From Desulfobacteraceae bacterium (GTDB lineage: Bacteria > Desulfobacterota > Desulfobacteria > Desulfobacterales > Desulfosalsimonadaceae): a DNA stretch of 53,412 nt. The first letter of the stretch is position 1. Each line of letters starts with the position of its first letter. A model generated the notes under the pieces. That model did not search any database. It had not been told where the DNA came from and saw only the letters and a list, made by a program, of their open reading frames with translations. Of the stretch, positions 7,817 through 17,524 are shown one piece after another. Made by a program: the position numbers and the translations under genes. The stretch spans positions 1-53,412 of the forward strand of contig JAABSH010000023.1 in assembly GCA_011390465.1 (NCBI GenBank), written 5' to 3'.

Positions 7817-8590
7817 ATGAAACGGTTTTTATCTTTTATCTGTGTGATGGTTTTTTTTGGGTTTACCTGTTCCGCATCTGCACAACCCGCTGATTTCGAA
7901 GATCTTTCGCTGGATCCGGAAAGCTTCTGGAACGGGTCGGATGAATCCGGCGGTTTTTTCAGCAACACTGTTTTTTTCAGCAACAACTATAACGCAGAAT
8001 GGTTTTCCTGGGACGGATTTGCCTATTCCAATTTAACCGACACCACTGCCCAGGGTTTTGAAGCCCAATACAATGCCATTACCGGCAAGGGCAAAAACAA
8101 CAGCGACATCTATGCTATCTGCTATGTCAGCTCTTTTGCGGCAACACCGGCCACCATTACCCTTCCCGCGGAAGAAACCATTAGCGGCATGTATGTCACC
8201 AATACCAATTATGCTTATTATTCCATGAAAAACGGGGATGATTTTTCCCGAAAATTTACAGAGGATGACTGGTTTTTACTGACCATTACCGGCATTGATG
8301 CTGAAGGGGAAACTGCCGGCGCGGTAAATTTCAAGCTGGCGGACGGCACGGACATTGTGGATACATGGACCTGGGTGGATTTAAGTCCTCTGGGCAAGGT
8401 AAAAGAGTTGACTTTTTCTTTGAGTTCTACGGACAACGGGGACTATGGCATGAACACGCCTGCGTATTTTGCCATGGATAATTTTGACGACAACCTGGAT
8501 GATGATTTTGACGACAACTTGGACCAAAAAGATTCCGGCGGCAGCAGCGACAATACCTGCTTTATTCAATCACTGACCCATGAAAAATAA
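7817..8590 (+). CDS. Secreted DUF4465 protein of the corrinoid uptake operon
   Basis: I choose ATG 7817 (257 aa) because aaaggag at 7803-7809 is well spaced; an upstream in-frame TTG at 7811 is too close. A signal peptide (MKRFLSFICVMVFFGFTCSASA) precedes a beta-rich domain of the DUF4465 type: YNAEWFSWDGFAYSNLTD, IYAICYVSS, MYVTNTNYAYYSM, FTEDDWFLLTI and FAMDNFD are its landmarks. From memory, DUF4465 proteins are often found beside BtuB under cobalamin riboswitches, so corrinoid capture at the surface is a reasonable inference. The C-terminus carries an acidic repeat (DNLDDDFDDNLD) and ends SGGSSDNTCFIQSL, a Gly/Ser-Cys-Phe-Ile tail also seen in the third gene. The gene overlaps btuB by 11 bases. 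Confidence 0.85.
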   Translation: MKRFLSFICVMVFFGFTCSASAQPADFEDLSLDPESFWNGSDESGGFFSNTVFFSNNYNAEWFSWDGFAYSNLTDTTAQGFEAQYNAITGKGKNNSDIYAICYVSSFAATPATITLPAEETISGMYVTNTNYAYYSMKNGDDFSRKFTEDDWFLLTITGIDAEGETAGAVNFKLADGTDIVDTWTWVDLSPLGKVKELTFSLSSTDNGDYGMNTPAYFAMDNFDDNLDDDFDDNLDQKDSGGSSDNTCFIQSLTHEK

Positions 8591-10670
8591 GTTGCTCAAC
8601 AACATAATCCGGTGGACGGCCTTTTTTTTCGTGCTGTTTTTTTATACGCCGGCTTTTGCGGACAATGAAAACCCGCCGGCGCCTGAATCAGTGATTTCTG
8701 AAACCGAGGCTTCAGACGTTATTCAACCCGACACCACTCAGCCGGACACCACTCAGACGGACGCCATTCAACCAAACACCATTCAGCTGGATGCCATTGT
8801 AGTGACCGCTGGGAAACGCAAAGAACCAGTCTCCGACATTCCTGCCCACGTCACCATCATTGACAGCCAGGATATCCAGGCGGCTGCCGGCACCAGCATC
8901 ACGGATGTGCTGGCCCGGGAAGCCGGTATCACCATTCGAAGCACATTCGGCAACGACAAACAGGCTGTTGTGGATTTGCGCGGCATGGGCGATACCGCGG
9001 CCAGCAATGTGGTGGTGATGGTAGACGGGCTGGTGCTGAATTCCCCGGACCAGTCCGGCCCCTCGCTTTCTTCCATCCCTCTGGAGCAGATTTCGCGCAT
9101 CGAAATTGTGCGCGGGGCAGGTTCTGTGGTTTACGGCAGCGGTGCGGTGGGCGGTGTGATCAATATCATCACCAAAAAGGCCGGAGACGCGCCGGCTGCC
9201 GAGGTTTATTCCTCCTATGGTTCCCATAAAACCTATGAAAACCGGTTGTCTCTGGACCGCCGGATCAAAAATGCCGCGGTTAATCTGAATGCGGGGTGGC
9301 AGGATTCGGACGGTTACCGGGATAACGGGTTTTTCCGGAAAAAAGACGTCACGGCAAAGGCCGGGTATGATTTTACCGATCGTTTTTCCGTCAATCTCTA
9401 TGGGGCTTACTATGAAGACGAATATGGGCTTCCCGGACCAGTGTCCCGTGAGGATATTGATTCCACTTCCCGGCGGAAAAAAACGAATTATCCGGAGGAT
9501 GACGGTGAAACACAGGAAGCCAAAGCCCGCCTGGAACTGGACATTGATCTGGATAAGTGGGGGGCCCTCAGTGTGAAACGGGGGTATTTGTCCCGGGAAA
9601 ATCGCTACATCATGGGATTTTCTCCGCAGATTCCCCGCTCTGATCAGGAAGATAAAATTGATGAAGATACCCGGCAGCTGGACCTGAGCTATGTGAAATA
9701 TTATTCCATGGGCGGTATGCCTCAGATGATTCAGATGGGCCTGGATCATTATGAAACCGAATATTACCGGGAATCGCGGCCGGACGGCCCCCGGGAAAAC
9801 AGTGAAACCGAAAGTACGGGTGTTTTTATCAACAACCAGTGGGCCGTGTTTCAAGACGTTAAGCTGAATGCCGGGGCCCGGTATAATCATTACAAAGGCC
9901 GGTTCCGGACAGATGAGCGAAAATTGTTTGATGATAAAAAATACTGGGTCAACGGGGCCGCGGATTCATCTGACTGGGACAACCCGGCATATGCCCTGGG
10001 CATGACCTGGGCCCTGACGCCGGCCACAAGCATTTTCACCAGCTTTGCCACGAGTTTCCGTATTCCCAATGTGGATGAATTTGCCGAGTGCGAAGACGGG
10101 CTTGAACCCCAGGAAGGCCGGCATATGGAAATCGGGGCCAGACACTGGATGGGGCCTTTTCTTTCTTTTACGGTGTCTGTTTTTGACATCCGGATTGATG
10201 ATGAAATTTATTACAGTGACATTAACCGGAATTATGATGACACCACCATCCGGCAGGGCGTTGAATGGGATATCACGGTTTATCCCCATGATGATCTCCG
10301 GTTGTGGGGAAACTACACCTACACGGACGCGGAATTTGACCGGCAGAACACCACAGTGCCGCTGGTGCCGGCGCACAGCGCATCAGCCGGGCTGCACTGG
10401 CGGATTGTTCCGGCGCTGTCGCTTGCCCTGTCCGGCACTTATACCGGCAGTCGATATGACGGCAATGACACGGATAACAACCGGTATGCAAAACTGGAAG
10501 ACTATTTTGTGTGCAGCGGCAAATTATCTTATGAATACAAACATTTCACTGTTTTTGCCGGTGTGCATAATCTATTTAACGAGCTGTATGAAACCAGCGG
10601 ATACAGTGAACAGTATTATCCCATGCCGGAACAAACGATTTATGGAGGTATCCGGTGGACATATTTTTAG
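8580..10670 (+). CDS. btuB: TonB-dependent corrinoid receptor, BtuB-like
   Basis: This 696-aa outer-membrane receptor is predicted to import cobalamin or related corrinoids using TonB energy. It has a signal peptide (to about residue 27, ending AFA), a linker with short imperfect repeats ([20 protein letters not shown]), a TonB box-like [11 protein letters not shown] and a plug domain with [21 protein letters not shown] 22-strand barrel follows, ending in a terminal aromatic (GGIRWTYF). Substrate assignment comes mainly from the cobalamin riboswitch upstream. Start ATG 8580 lies inside the previous gene and has no clear ribosome site, so translation is probably coupled. No inner-membrane BtuFCD genes are in the window. 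Confidence 0.88.
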   Translation: MKNKLLNNIIRWTAFFFVLFFYTPAFADNENPPAPESVISETEASDVIQPDTTQPDTTQTDAIQPNTIQLDAIVVTAGKRKEPVSDIPAHVTIIDSQDIQAAAGTSITDVLAREAGITIRSTFGNDKQAVVDLRGMGDTAASNVVVMVDGLVLNSPDQSGPSLSSIPLEQISRIEIVRGAGSVVYGSGAVGGVINIITKKAGDAPAAEVYSSYGSHKTYENRLSLDRRIKNAAVNLNAGWQDSDGYRDNGFFRKKDVTAKAGYDFTDRFSVNLYGAYYEDEYGLPGPVSREDIDSTSRRKKTNYPEDDGETQEAKARLELDIDLDKWGALSVKRGYLSRENRYIMGFSPQIPRSDQEDKIDEDTRQLDLSYVKYYSMGGMPQMIQMGLDHYETEYYRESRPDGPRENSETESTGVFINNQWAVFQDVKLNAGARYNHYKGRFRTDERKLFDDKKYWVNGAADSSDWDNPAYALGMTWALTPATSIFTSFATSFRIPNVDEFAECEDGLEPQEGRHMEIGARHWMGPFLSFTVSVFDIRIDDEIYYSDINRNYDDTTIRQGVEWDITVYPHDDLRLWGNYTYTDAEFDRQNTTVPLVPAHSASAGLHWRIVPALSLALSGTYTGSRYDGNDTDNNRYAKLEDYFVCSGKLSYEYKHFTVFAGVHNLFNELYETSGYSEQYYPMPEQTIYGGIRWTYF

Positions 10671-11563
10671 ATAAAAATCAAAGGCGTTCAGTACAGATAA
10701 ATCCTGATCAAAGCCTGTGGACATGGGCTAAAGCCGCGGGCCGGGCAGGCGTTCTGTTTTTGATGGTAACGGCCATGGCACTGATGGTTGCGGACAAATC
10801 CGGCGCAATTACCTATTCCCCGGCCGCGGGCCTGGGCGGATCCGCGGCCATTTCCATGGATGACCCCGCGTTTGTGGCCTGGGCCGCAGCATATGAAAAC
10901 TACATGCCTGGATCAGAAGTGGATGCGGTGTGGCAGACCCCGGAATACAGTCTTGGCCCGGCGGCGGGCACCTCCTATGATGTGGTATCTTTGGGAAGGG
11001 GCGGCAGCATCACCCTTTGTTTTGACACTCCCCTTCAAAACGGGGAAGGGTGGGACTTTGCGGTATTTGAAAATTCATTTAACAATTATAATCTGGAACT
11101 GGCATTTGTGGAGGTATCCAGCAATGGCGTTGAGTTTGTCCGGTTTGACGCCATCTCGCGCACCCCTTCGCCGGTGAGCACTTATGGCAGTGTGGACGCC
11201 ACCCGGATCACCGGATTTGCCGGCAAATACAAACAGGGATATGGGGTGCCTTTTGACCTGTCTGATTTGGCGGAAAAATCTCTGGTGCAGTCCGGGCAGG
11301 TGGATTTGTCCGCTGTCTCCCACATCCGCATTGTTGACGTTATCGGTGACGGCAGCACCATGGATGCAGACGGCAACCCGGTTTATGATCCTTATCCCAC
11401 TTTTGGCAGTGCAGGGTTTGATTTGGATGCGGTGGGAGTGTCCAATGGCGCGCCCTATCCGGAAGACAGCATAATGGAAGCTCCGGATGCCGAAGCACCG
11501 GAAAAAGACGGCAGCGCCGGATTTGGCGGGGATGGGGGGTGTTTTATCGATAATTTATTTTGA
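10655..11563 (+). CDS. Secreted cell-surface protein of the corrinoid operon
   Basis: This 302-aa protein starts at GTG 10655, overlapping btuB by 16 bases, with ggagg (10644-10648) six bases upstream. A membrane-targeting segment ([20 protein letters not shown], residues about 30-48) follows a charged N-terminus. The mature part has a beta-rich domain with [47 protein letters not shown] and [14 protein letters not shown] know this pattern from proteins encoded next to BtuB-type receptors but cannot name a characterised homologue. The C-terminus, [17 protein letters not shown], is a Gly-rich Cys-Phe-Ile tail like the first gene's and may be a sorting or anchoring signal. A role in corrinoid capture is inferred from the operon. 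Confidence 0.75.
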   Translation: MDIFLDKNQRRSVQINPDQSLWTWAKAAGRAGVLFLMVTAMALMVADKSGAITYSPAAGLGGSAAISMDDPAFVAWAAAYENYMPGSEVDAVWQTPEYSLGPAAGTSYDVVSLGRGGSITLCFDTPLQNGEGWDFAVFENSFNNYNLELAFVEVSSNGVEFVRFDAISRTPSPVSTYGSVDATRITGFAGKYKQGYGVPFDLSDLAEKSLVQSGQVDLSAVSHIRIVDVIGDGSTMDADGNPVYDPYPTFGSAGFDLDAVGVSNGAPYPEDSIMEAPDAEAPEKDGSAGFGGDGGCFIDNLF

Positions 11564-11650
11564 TTGACTTCCGGGGTTGCTTCTTGTAGTAATTTCTGAA
11601 AGATCTGTTTTTGCTTATTTTTTCGTAACCCCCTTTCCCTGAGAGGCCTC

Positions 11651-12079
11651 ATGATCAAATCCCCCACCCCGACGCAATCCATTTCCGCTGTTACTGCCAG
11701 GCTCATCGAAATTATTTTAAAAATGCCGTTTGAACAGCGTATCCGGCTGTTGTCCGAATTATCCTCCGACTTATCCGGAGAGCAGCCGGGAATCGACAGA
11801 AAACATCCCCGGAAAAATTTTTTTATGGATGTGGTGTTTCTGGCAAATGATCATATTCACAGCGGTTTTATTCAAAACATCAGCACCGGCGGCATTTTTG
11901 TGGAATGCCGAAAAGATGTTTTAAAGCGGTTGGAACCGGATCAGCCCATCATTTTGACATTCGATCATCCGGACAAAAAAATCCACGTAAAAATTACCGG
12001 CAAAATCACAAGGATTGACGAATCCGGATTTGGCGTGAATTTTGATGATTTGCTGCAAGGTCTGTCCGGCGCACTATAG
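11651..12079 (+). CDS. PilZ-domain protein
   Basis: This 142-aa protein has an N-terminal helical region (VTARLIEIILKMPFEQRIRLL, residues about 17-40) and a C-terminal PilZ domain. RKHPRKNF near residue 51 supplies the RxxxR c-di-GMP contacts and NISTGGIFVE supplies the D/NxSxxG motif. It is expected to be a cytoplasmic c-di-GMP effector; the partner is unknown and no motility or exopolysaccharide genes adjoin it. The stop codon lies inside a perfect 11-bp tandem repeat (12068-12100), so the C-terminus may have been altered by repeat expansion. Confidence 0.85.
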   Translation: MIKSPTPTQSISAVTARLIEIILKMPFEQRIRLLSELSSDLSGEQPGIDRKHPRKNFFMDVVFLANDHIHSGFIQNISTGGIFVECRKDVLKRLEPDQPIILTFDHPDKKIHVKITGKITRIDESGFGVNFDDLLQGLSGAL

Positions 12080-12100
12080 GCGCACTATAGGCGCACTATA
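12068..12100. repeat. Three tandem copies of an 11-bp unit at the PilZ gene end
   Basis: The unit ggcgcactata occurs at 12068, 12079 and 12090 without mismatch, and the next bases begin a fourth copy (ggc). The first copy encodes the last residues and stop of the PilZ gene. Since 11 is not a multiple of three, copy-number change would leave the stop unaffected only because it lies in the first copy. Confidence 0.9.
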
Positions 12101-12148
12101 GGCACCCCGCAACCGCCTGCCAGATAACGGGTTTTCCAAAACCCCTTC

Positions 12149-13063
12149 TCACCCTCTGGGATGATACTGTTCATGCAGTTTTTTCAAATGATCCCGTGCC
12201 ACATGGGTATAAATCTGAGTGGTTGAAATATCCACATGGCCCAGCATCATCTGCACGGCCCGCAAATCCGCCCCTCCTTCCAGAAGATGGCTGGCAAAAG
12301 AATGCCGGAAAGAGTGGGGGGTTATGTTTTTGCGGATGCCGGCCTGGATGGTGTATTTTTTTAAAAGTTTCCAAAAACCCTGACGGGTCATGGGATTGCC
12401 GGCCCTTGCCACGAAAAGATAGGAACTGACATGATTTTTCAGCAGCCTGGGCCGCGCGTTTTTTACGTAATCCTCTATTTTTTCCCTGGCCTTGCTGCCG
12501 ATGGGCACAATCCGTTCTTTTGACCCTTTGCCAAGGGTCCGTACAAACCCCATGTCCATGTTCACATCCTGAAGTTTGACGTGGATCAGCTCGCTGACCC
12601 TGAGCCCGGCCGCATAAAGAAGCTCCAGCATGGCCCCGTCCCTGGCGCCCCGGGGCGTTGCCCCATCCGGAGCTTTCAGAATCAATAGAATTTCATCCAG
12701 CGACAGCACATCCGGCAGCTTGATGCCGGTTTTGGGCAGATCAATAATGCGGGTGGGATCTTTTTTGATTATTTTTTCCTGAACCAGAAATTTGAAAAAT
12801 TCCCGCAGTGTGACCAGGTGCCGGGCCCTGGACCGGGCGGAAAGCCCGGCTTTTCTGAGATCAATGAGATATTTCAATACCGCGGCGGCATCTGTTTCCG
12901 CCAACGGGTCGATGCGGGAAGATTTTAAGAAATCGGCAAAATTTTTCAGATCACTGCCATAAGATTCAATGGTGGCATCTGCCAGTCCTTTTTCCACTAC
13001 CAGGTAGTTGATATATTGATCCATAAGATCAGAAATAAAATCAAAAACAGGAGGCGTCATCAA
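12149..13063 (-). CDS. xerD: Tyrosine recombinase XerD-type
   Basis: This 304-aa site-specific recombinase probably resolves chromosome dimers at dif with a XerC partner. It has an N-terminal SAM-like core-binding domain (YINYLVVEKGLADATIESY) and a catalytic domain with Arg in YAAGLRVSELI, Lys in TLGKGSKERIV, HSFRHSFASHLL, LGHVDISTTQIYTH and the Tyr nucleophile in that last motif. All catalytic residues are present. XerC and XerD are hard to separate by eye; general pattern favours XerD. It overlaps the end of the upstream M24 peptidase gene by 23 bases. Confidence 0.88.
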   Translation of the reverse strand: MMTPPVFDFISDLMDQYINYLVVEKGLADATIESYGSDLKNFADFLKSSRIDPLAETDAAAVLKYLIDLRKAGLSARSRARHLVTLREFFKFLVQEKIIKKDPTRIIDLPKTGIKLPDVLSLDEILLILKAPDGATPRGARDGAMLELLYAAGLRVSELIHVKLQDVNMDMGFVRTLGKGSKERIVPIGSKAREKIEDYVKNARPRLLKNHVSSYLFVARAGNPMTRQGFWKLLKKYTIQAGIRKNITPHSFRHSFASHLLEGGADLRAVQMMLGHVDISTTQIYTHVARDHLKKLHEQYHPRG

Positions 13064-14168
13064 GTCTCACCGGCAAATGGTTCAGCACTTCAACACCGTC
13101 GCGGGTCACCCGGACCATGTTTTCCAGGCGCACTCCGCCCCAGTCCGGAAGATAAATTCCCGGTTCCACGGTAAATACCATGTTTTCACAAAGCGGGATG
13201 TCTTTTTCCGCCACCGGGCTGATGGACGGAGATTCATGCACGGCGAGTCCAACCCCATGGCCCAGGCTGTGGCCGAAAAACGCCTTAAATCCTTTGTCCG
13301 CAATATGATCGCGGCTGATGGCATCAATTTGGCGGGAACCGGCACCGGGCCGGATGGCACTGATGGCCTTTTGCTGGGCATCATAGACAATGGAAAAAAT
13401 TTTTTTGAATTGGGCGTCCGGCGCACCAAAGGTTACGGTGCGGGTCATATCGCTGCAATAGCCGTCGAGCTTTGCCCCCCAGTCAAACAGCAGGGGGGCT
13501 TGGGGTGCCAGTTTCCGGTTGCCGGGAATGGCATGGGGCAGGGCGCTGTTGTTGCCGAACGCGGATATGACCGGAAAGGAGAGGGCGTCTGCGCCGGCAG
13601 TGCGCATTAATTTTTCAAGTTCCCAGGCCGCTTCTTTTTCGGTGATGCCCGGCTTTAACCTGCTCAGAAATTTTTCAAAATTCTGCTCTGCCACAGCTAC
13701 TGCTTTTTTAATGGCCGCTATTTCCGTGTCCTCTTTTATCATGCGCAGGGTTTCCACCAGACGCGGCGTATCAGTGATTTCAATTTTTAACTGGTGTGCT
13801 TCCAGTTCCTGGCAGATTTTTTGGTAAAGATCATAGGACAGTCGCGGTCCTTCTATACCCAGCCGCCGGGTGTGAAGCTGGGCAAGCAGGGACGGGAGTT
13901 CTTTTGCCAGTCCTTTTTCATAAATCACCACTTCATAGAGCGGTGCTTCCGCCGCGGCCTGGAGTTCAAACCGGGAATCCGTGGTCAGAATCAGCGCGTC
14001 CTGCGTAATAATCAACGCGCCCGCGGATTCGTCAAACTGGGTGTCTTCGCCGGTGTATCCGCTCAGGTAGCGGCGGTTTTCTTCGATAAGCACAAGAAAC
14101 GTATCGATTTTCTGCGTGTGCATTTTTCTGCGAATCTGCTCGATTCTTTCGGCAACTTTAGTGTTCAT
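13041..14168 (-). CDS. M24B-family Xaa-Pro aminopeptidase
   Basis: I choose ATG 14168 (375 aa, beginning MNTKVAERIEQIRRKM) because ggagg lies five bases upstream. A longer frame to 14267 lacks a ribosome site and adds residues foreign to the family. The creatinase-like N-domain (NRRYLSGYTGED) precedes the pita-bread domain with metal ligands in LFDWGAKLDGYCSDMTRT, GHSLGHGVGLAVHESP, FTVEPGIY and VRLENMV. It removes N-terminal residues before proline from peptides in the cytoplasm. It overlaps xerD, a pairing probably reflecting co-transcription only. Confidence 0.9.
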   Translation of the reverse strand: MNTKVAERIEQIRRKMHTQKIDTFLVLIEENRRYLSGYTGEDTQFDESAGALIITQDALILTTDSRFELQAAAEAPLYEVVIYEKGLAKELPSLLAQLHTRRLGIEGPRLSYDLYQKICQELEAHQLKIEITDTPRLVETLRMIKEDTEIAAIKKAVAVAEQNFEKFLSRLKPGITEKEAAWELEKLMRTAGADALSFPVISAFGNNSALPHAIPGNRKLAPQAPLLFDWGAKLDGYCSDMTRTVTFGAPDAQFKKIFSIVYDAQQKAISAIRPGAGSRQIDAISRDHIADKGFKAFFGHSLGHGVGLAVHESPSISPVAEKDIPLCENMVFTVEPGIYLPDWGGVRLENMVRVTRDGVEVLNHLPVRLDDASCF

Positions 14169-14253
14169 GGGGGCCTCCGGTTTCAAATAAGAGATGTTCA
14201 TTTGCTTATCAACGCTATTAAATTGCCGCAAATCCGTCAAACGAAAAACAATA

Positions 14254-14637
14254 TTACTCAAGCACATGCCGGTTCAGCACAAAACAGGAAAATTCCCCTG
14301 TAAAAACAGGTTCTTTGTCACGGTACACCGTCACCTGAACCTGCTGCTGTTTTTTACCGGCATCTTTTGTGGTTGCTTCCGCGCTCAGGACTTCTCCGGC
14401 TTTGACGGGTTTTAAAAATTTTACACTGGCGCCTGCCAGCACCACATGGGGATCATTTACCGCCAGCATGGCGGCATGGTCCGCCAGCCCGAAGACAAAC
14501 CCGCCATGCACCAAACCATATGTATCCACTTTCATGTCATCGTTGGTTTTGAGTTCAACCCGGCTGAACCCGGATTCAATCTGCCGGGCCGTGCCGCATA
14601 CAGAGGTGTCGATCTGGTTGTGGGTGTTGATGTGCAT
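14254..14637 (-). CDS. PaaI-like hotdog-fold thioesterase
   Basis: This 127-aa protein has the 4HBT/PaaI core: YGLVHGGFVFGLADHAAML holds the HGG active-site motif, and AGASVKFLKPVKAGEVLSAE is the conserved strand region. It would hydrolyse acyl- or aryl-CoA thioesters; the substrate is not evident. The start at 14637 has a strong aaggag ribosome site. It is followed 85 bases later on the same strand by the M24B gene, and is divergent from gmd. Confidence 0.85.
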   Translation of the reverse strand: MHINTHNQIDTSVCGTARQIESGFSRVELKTNDDMKVDTYGLVHGGFVFGLADHAAMLAVNDPHVVLAGASVKFLKPVKAGEVLSAEATTKDAGKKQQQVQVTVYRDKEPVFTGEFSCFVLNRHVLE

Positions 14638-14793
14638 GGGCTTCTCCTTTTTCTAAAATAACCTTGAACAACGCGCAATATCCTGATATTGGGGAGCTTT
14701 GTTGTTACTGTCATCATTGATTCAGCAATGCCCTGTTTTTACAGGAATCTGAAAAATCAATCAAATCTTATTTCTGAAAAAAGGAAATCTGTT

Positions 14794-15954
14794 TTGGCAA
14801 AAAAAGCATTAATCACCGGTGTGACCGGACAGGACGGGGCGTATCTGGCCGAGCTGCTCCTTGAAAAAGGCTATTCTGAAGTGCACGGCATCAAACGCCG
14901 GTCCTCGCTTTTTAATACCCATCGCGTGGATCATTTGTATCAGGATCCCCATGAAAAAGACCGCCGGTTTGTGCTGCATTACGGCGACCTGACCGACGCC
15001 ACCAACCTGGTGCGCATTGTGCAGGAAATTCAGCCGGATGAAATTTATAATCTTGCGGCCCAGAGCCATGTGCAGGTGTCTTTTGAATCACCGGAATACA
15101 CGGCCAACGCGGATGCTCTGGGCACCCTGCGGCTGCTGGAAGCCATCCGGATTCTCGGCATGAACGATAAAGTGCGGTTTTATCAGGCATCCACATCTGA
15201 GCTCTACGGCAAAGTCCAGGAAGTGCCCCAGAGCGAAAAGACACCTTTTTATCCCAGGTCCCCCTATGCCTGCGCCAAGCTGTATTCTTTCTGGATCACG
15301 GTCAACTACCGGGAAGCTTACGGCATCTATGCGTGCAATGGAATTTTGTTTAACCATGAATCCCCCATTCGCGGGGAGACCTTTGTCACCCGGAAAATCA
15401 CCCGGGCCGTGGCCCGGATTGCGCTGGGGCTGGAAAATCAGGTGTATCTGGGAAATTTAAATGCCCTGCGGGACTGGGGCCATGCAAAAGATTATGTCCG
15501 GGCCCAGTGGCTGATTTTGCAGCAGGAAGCAGCGGATGATTATGTCATTGCCACCGGTGTTCAGCACTCGGTGCGGGAATTCTGCGACAAGGCCTTTGCC
15601 TGCATCGGTCTTAAACTGCGATGGGAAGGGCAGGGGATTGATGAAAAAGGCGTGATTGACGACATCACCATACCTGATACCCTGGCCGCTCTGCCGGTAA
15701 AAATTGTCTTAAATCAATTAAAAAAGGGCCAAACCGTGGTGTCTGTGGATCCCCGGTATTTCCGGCCCACGGAAGTGGAAACCCTGCTCGGGGATCCCAC
15801 CAAATCCAAACAGAATCTGGGCTGGGAACCGGAAATTTCATTTGAAACCATGGTCGCGGAAATGGTGGCCCAGGATATTACCGAAGCGGCCCGGGAAGCC
15901 ATTTGCACCCGAAACGGTTTTCCCATCCCGTCCAGCTGTGAGGCGTTGATGTAG
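14794..15954 (+). CDS. gmd: GDP-mannose 4,6-dehydratase
   Basis: It converts GDP-D-mannose to GDP-4-keto-6-deoxymannose, the first step to GDP-L-fucose. I choose TTG 14794 (386 aa; [20 protein letters not shown]) because aagga at 14781 is well spaced and the NAD(P)-binding GxxGxxG then starts at the usual position. The longer frame from 14689 adds unrelated residues. SDR motifs are VTGQDGAYL, the active-site STSELYG with [12 protein letters not shown] (YxxxK), and the GDP-sugar region [20 protein letters not shown]. fcl follows after a repeat-containing gap and supplies the next enzyme. Confidence 0.95.
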   Translation: MAKKALITGVTGQDGAYLAELLLEKGYSEVHGIKRRSSLFNTHRVDHLYQDPHEKDRRFVLHYGDLTDATNLVRIVQEIQPDEIYNLAAQSHVQVSFESPEYTANADALGTLRLLEAIRILGMNDKVRFYQASTSELYGKVQEVPQSEKTPFYPRSPYACAKLYSFWITVNYREAYGIYACNGILFNHESPIRGETFVTRKITRAVARIALGLENQVYLGNLNALRDWGHAKDYVRAQWLILQQEAADDYVIATGVQHSVREFCDKAFACIGLKLRWEGQGIDEKGVIDDITIPDTLAALPVKIVLNQLKKGQTVVSVDPRYFRPTEVETLLGDPTKSKQNLGWEPEISFETMVAEMVAQDITEAAREAICTRNGFPIPSSCEALM

Positions 15955-15956
15955 GG

Positions 15957-16036
15957 GGGGGTAGGTAGAAGGTAGAAGGTTTAAGGTAGAAGGTTTAAGG
16001 TTGTTAACGGTAGGTCGGGATTCTAATCCCGACATC
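15957..16036. repeat. Tandem heptamer-like tract and REP-type palindrome between gmd and fcl
   Basis: From 15961 to 16000 the words gtagaaggt and ttaagg recur (gtagaaggtttaagg twice). At 16010-16036 lies the palindrome gtaggtcgggattctaatcc followed by cgacatca, a member of the dispersed family also found at 17150, 17177, 17802, 28180, 28319 and 28370. Confidence 0.75.
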
Positions 16037-16100
16037 AATGATGATCAAGGGCGCAGGGGCGAATGCCATTCGCCCCTATGCTGATAACAAAGAGAAAAAA

Positions 16101-17066
16101 ATGGTAAAAACATCAAAAATTTATATTGCCGGCCATAACGGGCTGGTGGGATCTGCTCTGATCCGAAAATTTACCGCCAGCGGATATACCAATCTTCTCA
16201 CCCGGGACTCAGGTGATCTGGATCTCCGGCGCCAGGCGGATGTGGAAGCATTTTTTAAGGCGGAAAAACCGGAATATGTGGTGCTGGCCGCTGCCAGGGT
16301 GGGCGGGATTATGGCAAACAACACCTATCCAGCGGATTTTATTTATGACAATCTGGCCATTGAAATCAATATTATTCATGCGGCCTGGACCGCCGGGGTC
16401 AAGCGGTTGATTTTTCTGGGATCATCGTGCATTTATCCCCGGGAGTGCCCCCAGCCCATGAAAGAACCCCACCTCCTCACCGGCCCCCTGGAACCTACCA
16501 ACGAGCCCTATGCCATCGCCAAAATAGCGGGGATAAAAATGTGCCAGTCCTACAACCGGCAGCACGGCACCCGGTATTTTGCCCTGATGCCCACCAACCT
16601 TTACGGCCCCAATGACAATTTTGACCTGGAAACCAGCCATGTGCTGCCGGCCCTGATGCGAAAATTCCATGAAGCAAAAATAAACAGCGCGAAAACCGTG
16701 ACGGTCTGGGGCACGGGAACGCCTCGCCGGGAATTTTTGCATGTGGATGATCTGGCGGATGCCTGCCTGCACATCATCCGCCTGGATGACCCGGTGTTTC
16801 AAAAACTGGTTTCAGAAAACATCACGCCTCTGGTGAATGTGGGCTGCGGCAAGGACCAGACCATCGCGGAAATGGCCCGGATGATCAAGGAAATTACCGG
16901 ATTTGACGGAGAGATTGTTTTTGATACCACCAAACCCGACGGCACCCCGCAAAAACTGCTCGACGTTTCTTTTTTAAACAGCCTGGGCTGGCACCAGACC
17001 ATCCCGCTTGAAAAAGGCCTTGCCATGACCTACCAGTGGTGCCAGGATAGTCATGTGTTTGAATAG
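16101..17066 (+). CDS. fcl: GDP-L-fucose synthase
   Basis: This 321-aa epimerase-reductase turns GDP-4-keto-6-deoxymannose into GDP-L-fucose, completing the pathway begun by gmd. ATG 16101 gives KIYIAGHNGLVGSALIRKF with the NADP-binding GxxGxxG at the N-terminus; the frame extends upstream to 16038 but through repeat DNA. Active-site motifs are LGSSCIYPRECPQPMKE, EPYAIAKIAGIK (YxxxK) and PTNLYGPNDNFDLETSHVLP. Length matches WcaG/Fcl. Fucosylated surface glycan is implied; the glycan genes at 734-4610 are a candidate user. Confidence 0.94.
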   Translation: MVKTSKIYIAGHNGLVGSALIRKFTASGYTNLLTRDSGDLDLRRQADVEAFFKAEKPEYVVLAAARVGGIMANNTYPADFIYDNLAIEINIIHAAWTAGVKRLIFLGSSCIYPRECPQPMKEPHLLTGPLEPTNEPYAIAKIAGIKMCQSYNRQHGTRYFALMPTNLYGPNDNFDLETSHVLPALMRKFHEAKINSAKTVTVWGTGTPRREFLHVDDLADACLHIIRLDDPVFQKLVSENITPLVNVGCGKDQTIAEMARMIKEITGFDGEIVFDTTKPDGTPQKLLDVSFLNSLGWHQTIPLEKGLAMTYQWCQDSHVFE

Positions 17067-17109
17067 CCCACACCCGAGAAAAACTGGCCAAGATAAAAAG
17101 GAGGCGGTT

Positions 17110-17157
17110 ATGAACACGCAATTTATCACTGATAGTCAAGGCGACCACAGTAGGTAG
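17110..17157 (+). pseudogene. Truncated antitoxin-like gene start, interrupted by a palindromic repeat
   Basis: A very strong ribosome site (aaggagg, 17098-17104) precedes ATG 17110, which opens MNTQFITDSQGDHSR and then stops. The first dozen residues look like the N-terminus of small Phd/RelB-like antitoxins (MxTQxxTDxxG). The stop lies inside the REP palindrome starting at 17150, which has evidently replaced the rest of the gene. Identification rests on few residues and is tentative. Confidence 0.45.
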
Positions 17158-17203
17158 GGATTCATATCCCGACATCAGGTATCGGGTTATGAATCCTGAC
17201 CCA
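17150..17203. repeat. Two head-to-head REP-type palindromes
   Basis: gtaggtagggattcatatcc at 17150 continues cgacatca to 17176. A degenerate copy in the opposite orientation runs 17177-17203 (atcgggttatgaatcctgac). The pair ends one base before the stop codon of the nucleotidyltransferase gene and cuts the antitoxin-like frame on the other side. Confidence 0.75.
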
Positions 17204-17524
17204 CTAAGCGGCAAAAAGGACTTCTCCGTTTCGAGCGGATTGAATTATAATGGAATCATTCTGTTCCCATTCTTTTTCTGTTACGGCAATCGCCTCAATG
17301 GGTTTAAATATATCATAAATAACATCAGTTAAAATATCGATTCGCTCCCAATAACTTTTATCGACAAAGTCATTTGAAACAACAACAATATCAATATCGC
17401 TCTCTTTCCCATAAGAATCAGTTGCATAAGACCCGTGCAGAATAATCTTAACGGGTTTTATGCCCCTGGCTTCAATCTTTTGTTGAAATTGTTTTATAAT
17501 CTCTAAAGCTTCTGTTTTATCCAT
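17204..17524 (-). CDS. MNT-type nucleotidyltransferase domain protein (orphan antitoxin)
   Basis: This 106-aa protein has the minimal nucleotidyltransferase signature: LHGSYATDSYG followed by DIDIVVVS (GSx10DxD), with the metal-binding Asp pair intact. MNT proteins normally pair with a HEPN toxin, which they inactivate by adenylylation or binding. Here the upstream HEPN frame is reduced to 29 codons (17524-17613) and overlaps this start by one base (TAATG). The antitoxin is therefore an orphan. Its stop abuts a REP palindrome, but the length is near normal for MNT proteins. Confidence 0.8.
   Translation of the reverse strand: MDKTEALEIIKQFQQKIEARGIKPVKIILHGSYATDSYGKESDIDIVVVSNDFVDKSYWERIDILTDVIYDIFKPIEAIAVTEKEWEQNDSIIIQSARNGEVLFAA

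Noticed and set aside
8712-10674. Long frames overlapping btuB on both strands
   Set aside because: They are shadows of the GC-rich receptor gene; none has a ribosome site or recognisable protein.
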